Source: Smithella sp.
GTDB lineage: Bacteria > Desulfobacterota > Syntrophia > Syntrophales > Smithellaceae
Assembly (NCBI GenBank): GCA_012510495.1
Contig: JAAZHX010000157.1
Location: 1-33,915 of the forward strand
Length of the DNA: 33,915 nucleotides
Reading direction: 5' to 3'
Shown: positions 32,344 to 33,915 of the stretch, in pieces
Numbering within the stretch: position 1 is the first letter of the stretch
Layout: every line of letters begins with the position of its first letter
Position numbers and translations under genes: made by a program
The notes under the pieces: model-generated
Seen by the model: only the letters and a program-made list of their open reading frames with translations
Told to the model about the DNA's origin: nothing
Databases searched by the model: none

Positions 32344-32712
32344 GATTTGCACCTCCTTTTTGATTCCACGGTTATATGTCACAGCGGGTTTCCAAAAGTC
32401 AAATGCTATTTGACCTTCCCTTCCCGGCGGCGGTCACCATGATATTCTCGTTCTTATCACTTGTTGCTTTTCACTCGTCGCTTTTATCCAATTCCTTACC
32501 GCCGCGGGGAACGGTCGCGACCGTTCCCCTCTTGCCACTTTCCACCATTCTCTTCCGGAGAGCTTTACAAAACTATCAAAGCCGTCATTCCGGGCAAGCG
32601 CAGCGCAACCCGGAATCCGGTATTATTAAAGGACCATGGATTCCGGCCATGGGATTTTTTTGACGACGGCCGGTTTATCTGCTATGAAAAAGCACACATC
32701 GGGAGGTTTTGT
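32344..32712. other. Divergent intergenic region with repeat remnants
   Basis: No gene is supported in these 369 bases. They hold the probable trxA control region (about 32344-32420), TCACTTGTTGC/TCACTCGTCGC short repeats (32457-32480), the perfect palindrome at 32506-32529, and a degenerate repeat at about 32582-32645 (CCGTCATTCCGGGC, ACCCGGAATCC, GGATTCCGG) that resembles the inner arms of the MITE-like family. Confidence 0.55.
32506..32529. repeat. Perfect 24-base palindrome, copy 2
   Basis: GGGGAACGGTCG followed by its exact complement. The core GGGAACGGTCGCGA is shared with 27984-28011. It contains no T run after the stem, so it is not a standard terminator. Confidence 0.8.
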
Positions 32713-33429
32713 ATGGAGCGTCTGGGCGTCTTATCGGGAATATTCATGCTGGAGCGAAGCGACTGGGTCCGGAAAGGCAAAAAGCACCGGATCCAAAATG
32801 CTTACGGCGAGGCAACGGCGATCGAAACGGATTGCGCGGTCTTTATCCTCCGGCACGGCGACGATCCGGCCCATTACATTTTACCCCACCGGGTCAACCA
32901 CGCCGCCAACCTCCAGGCGCTGAGGGATCTCGGCGTCACCGAGGCAATCGGCATCAATTCTACCGGCTCGCTGAAAACAAACCTGCGTCCGGGCATGATC
33001 GTCATCCCCGATGATTTCATTACCTTCACACCGACTCCTACCATTTACGAGAGCAAGCCGATCCATATCACCCCTTCTTTCAATGAATCCGTCCGTCGGA
33101 AACTGATTGCGGCGGCGCGGAAAATCGACCGCAACACGGTGGAATCAGGCATCTACTGGCAGACCTCGGGGCCCCGCCTGGAGACGCGGGCGGAAATCCG
33201 GATGATGTCCCGATTTGCCGACATCGTCGGGATGACCCTGGCCGGCGAGGCGATGATCGCCCTGGAAATGGATTTGCCTTACGCCTCCGCCTGCTCCATC
33301 GACAATTTTGGAAACGGTCTGGTGGAAAAGCCATTGAGCCTGGAGGAAATCGTCACCGGAACGCGCAAAAACGCGGATATGATGATCCGTCTCGTGCAGG
33401 AATACATTCGGCATTGGAGCGGCGCGTAA
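32713..33429 (+). CDS. MTAP/PNP-family purine nucleoside phosphorylase
   Basis: The 238-residue protein has AIGINSTGSLKTNLRPGMIV, IPDDFITFTPTPTIYE, TSGPRLETRAEIRMMSRFAD and IVGMTLAGEAMIALEMDLPY, which are marks of the methylthioadenosine/methylthioinosine/purine nucleoside phosphorylase family. The first residues (LGVLSGIFML) differ from the usual IGIIGGSGL phosphate loop. It splits a purine nucleoside with phosphate; the substrate (MTA, MTI or another) cannot be settled here. ATG 32713 has GGGAGG upstream and starts the domain; the frame is open 84 codons upstream through repeat sequence. No operon partner is visible. Confidence 0.85.
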   Translation: MERLGVLSGIFMLERSDWVRKGKKHRIQNAYGEATAIETDCAVFILRHGDDPAHYILPHRVNHAANLQALRDLGVTEAIGINSTGSLKTNLRPGMIVIPDDFITFTPTPTIYESKPIHITPSFNESVRRKLIAAARKIDRNTVESGIYWQTSGPRLETRAEIRMMSRFADIVGMTLAGEAMIALEMDLPYASACSIDNFGNGLVEKPLSLEEIVTGTRKNADMMIRLVQEYIRHWSGA

Positions 33430-33468
33430 TGTCCAATTCACGCGGGTGAAGCAAAAAACAGCAGTGTT

Positions 33469-33603
33469 TGACGGTCTCGTAAAAAGTCATTAATCCTGTC
33501 ACTCCCGCGAAGGCGGGAGTCCATAACCATTCTGAATTACTGGATTCCCGCCTTCGCGGGAATGACAACAAAGGGGCAAAACAGACTTTTTACGAAACCG
33601 TCA
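33469..33603. repeat. Interspersed MITE-like repeat, copy 3
   Basis: The left end TGACGGTCTCGTAAAAAGTC and the complement of the right end TGACGGTTTCGTAAAAAGTC match at 19 of 20 bases. The inner arms CACTCCCGCGAAGGCGGGAG and GGATTCCCGCCTTCGCGGGA are nearly perfect complements. This is the best preserved of the three copies and lies in a 346-base gap with no gene apart from the following promoter. Confidence 0.85.
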
Positions 33604-33655
33604 TGTTTGATTTTCATGTTAAAATAAACCGTTAAAACAGGCTGTTAAAATAGCC

Positions 33656-33684
33656 TTGAACATTCGTGACATATTGTGTAAGGT
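33656..33684 (+). promoter_or_regulatory. Possible promoter of the TpsB-like gene
   Basis: TTGAAC (33656-33661) is followed after 17 bases by TAAGGT (33679-33684), 92 bases before the start codon, in an AT-rich stretch. The match is moderate. Confidence 0.35.
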
Positions 33685-33775
33685 AAGGCTACACGAGGAA
33701 TTTGCGCCAAGCGAAAAGGCTGACATGGACGGGGCCTGGATTAAATCACTTTAATCGTTTCAACGGAGCACTGTC

Positions 33776-33915
33776 ATGAATTTACTTTTTCGAAACGCTT
33801 TCTCAAGCGTAATATTACTTTTACTGTTTTTTTGCGCCACGGCTTTTGCTCAACCCGACGCCGGCACACTTTTGCAGGAACAGCGGCAACTGACGCCTTC
33901 CCTGCCCGACCGCCT
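33776..33915 (+). CDS. Start of a TpsB/ShlB-type two-partner secretion transporter
   Basis: Only 46 codons are inside the window. MNLLFRNAFSSVILLLLFFC followed by ATAFAQ is a signal peptide with a cleavage site after AFA. The mature start QPDAGTLLQEQRQLTPSLPD resembles the N-terminal plug helix of ShlB/FhaC-type outer-membrane transporters (PDAGxLLxxQ...P.LP.R). These export large TpsA adhesins or haemolysins. ATG 33776 has CGGAG upstream. The family call is provisional because the barrel and POTRA domains are outside the window. Confidence 0.6.
   Translation, partial: MNLLFRNAFSSVILLLLFFCATAFAQPDAGTLLQEQRQLTPSLPDR

Noticed and set aside
33469-33603. CRISPR array
   Set aside because: The repeats are single palindromic elements with inverted ends and are not regularly spaced direct repeats; no cas genes are present.

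Overview
The window looks like chromosomal DNA of a mesophilic Deltaproteobacterium (Desulfobacterota), most likely of the Syntrophus/Smithella type. This is an inference from gene content and style: a fused IspDF, a YacL-type PIN/TRAM protein, a CarD regulator, a short GNAT-type Arg[12 protein letters not shown]-type PAS histidine kinases, a DciA protein, and interspersed palindromic repeats with 'CTCGTAAAAAG' ends. There are no rRNA or tRNA genes, CRISPR arrays, phages or transposases. Most of the window is densely packed and GC-rich; repeats sit only in the gaps.

Layout. 1-7067 (minus strand): an M14-type carboxypeptidase cut by the window edge, gltX, ispDF, a PIN/TRAM membrane protein, carD, an nlpD-like lipoprotein, pcm and a small unknown gene. 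7230-11872 (plus): a 2,3-BPG-independent phosphoglycerate mutase whose two halves are in swapped order, a translationally coupled macro-domain gene, a PAS-PAS-kinase-receiver hybrid, and dciA. dciA converges with a minus-strand TrmN6-like methyltransferase. 12848-22242 (plus): a strong sigma70 promoter followed by a seven-gene chemosensory operon. 22369-26590 (minus): mltA, an argA-like acetyltransferase, recN and nadK, all overlapping. 26825-31063 (plus): a divergent rdgC, two tandem small phasin-like genes, an APH-kinase/P-loop kinase fusion, and a DUF4258/DUF2283 pair split by a repeat element. 31181-32343 (minus): bamD and trxA. 32713-33915 (plus): an MTAP/PNP-family phosphorylase and the first codons of a TpsB-like outer-membrane transporter.

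The two most unusual things are the following. (1) The chemosensory operon has the gene order and sequence character of the Pseudomonas Wsp system (WspA-B-C-D-E-F-R), including a WspA-like signalling tip, the N-terminal cysteine motif of WspD and a WspR-like receiver. The terminal response regulator, however, carries a PP2C/SpoIIE-type phosphatase in place of the GGDEF diguanylate cyclase, and the receptor has a large Cache-type sensor. The input and the output both appear to have been exchanged around a conserved core, giving a predicted surface- or ligand-sensing pathway that ends in partner switching (anti-anti-sigma dephosphorylation) and not in c-di-GMP. (2) The phosphoglycerate mutase is a circular permutation: the C-terminal half comes first, followed by the N-terminal half with the catalytic serine. 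Nothing obvious is missing at the junction, and the phosphatase core becomes contiguous.

The functional calls rest on motif reading and memory of the families. No database search was run.
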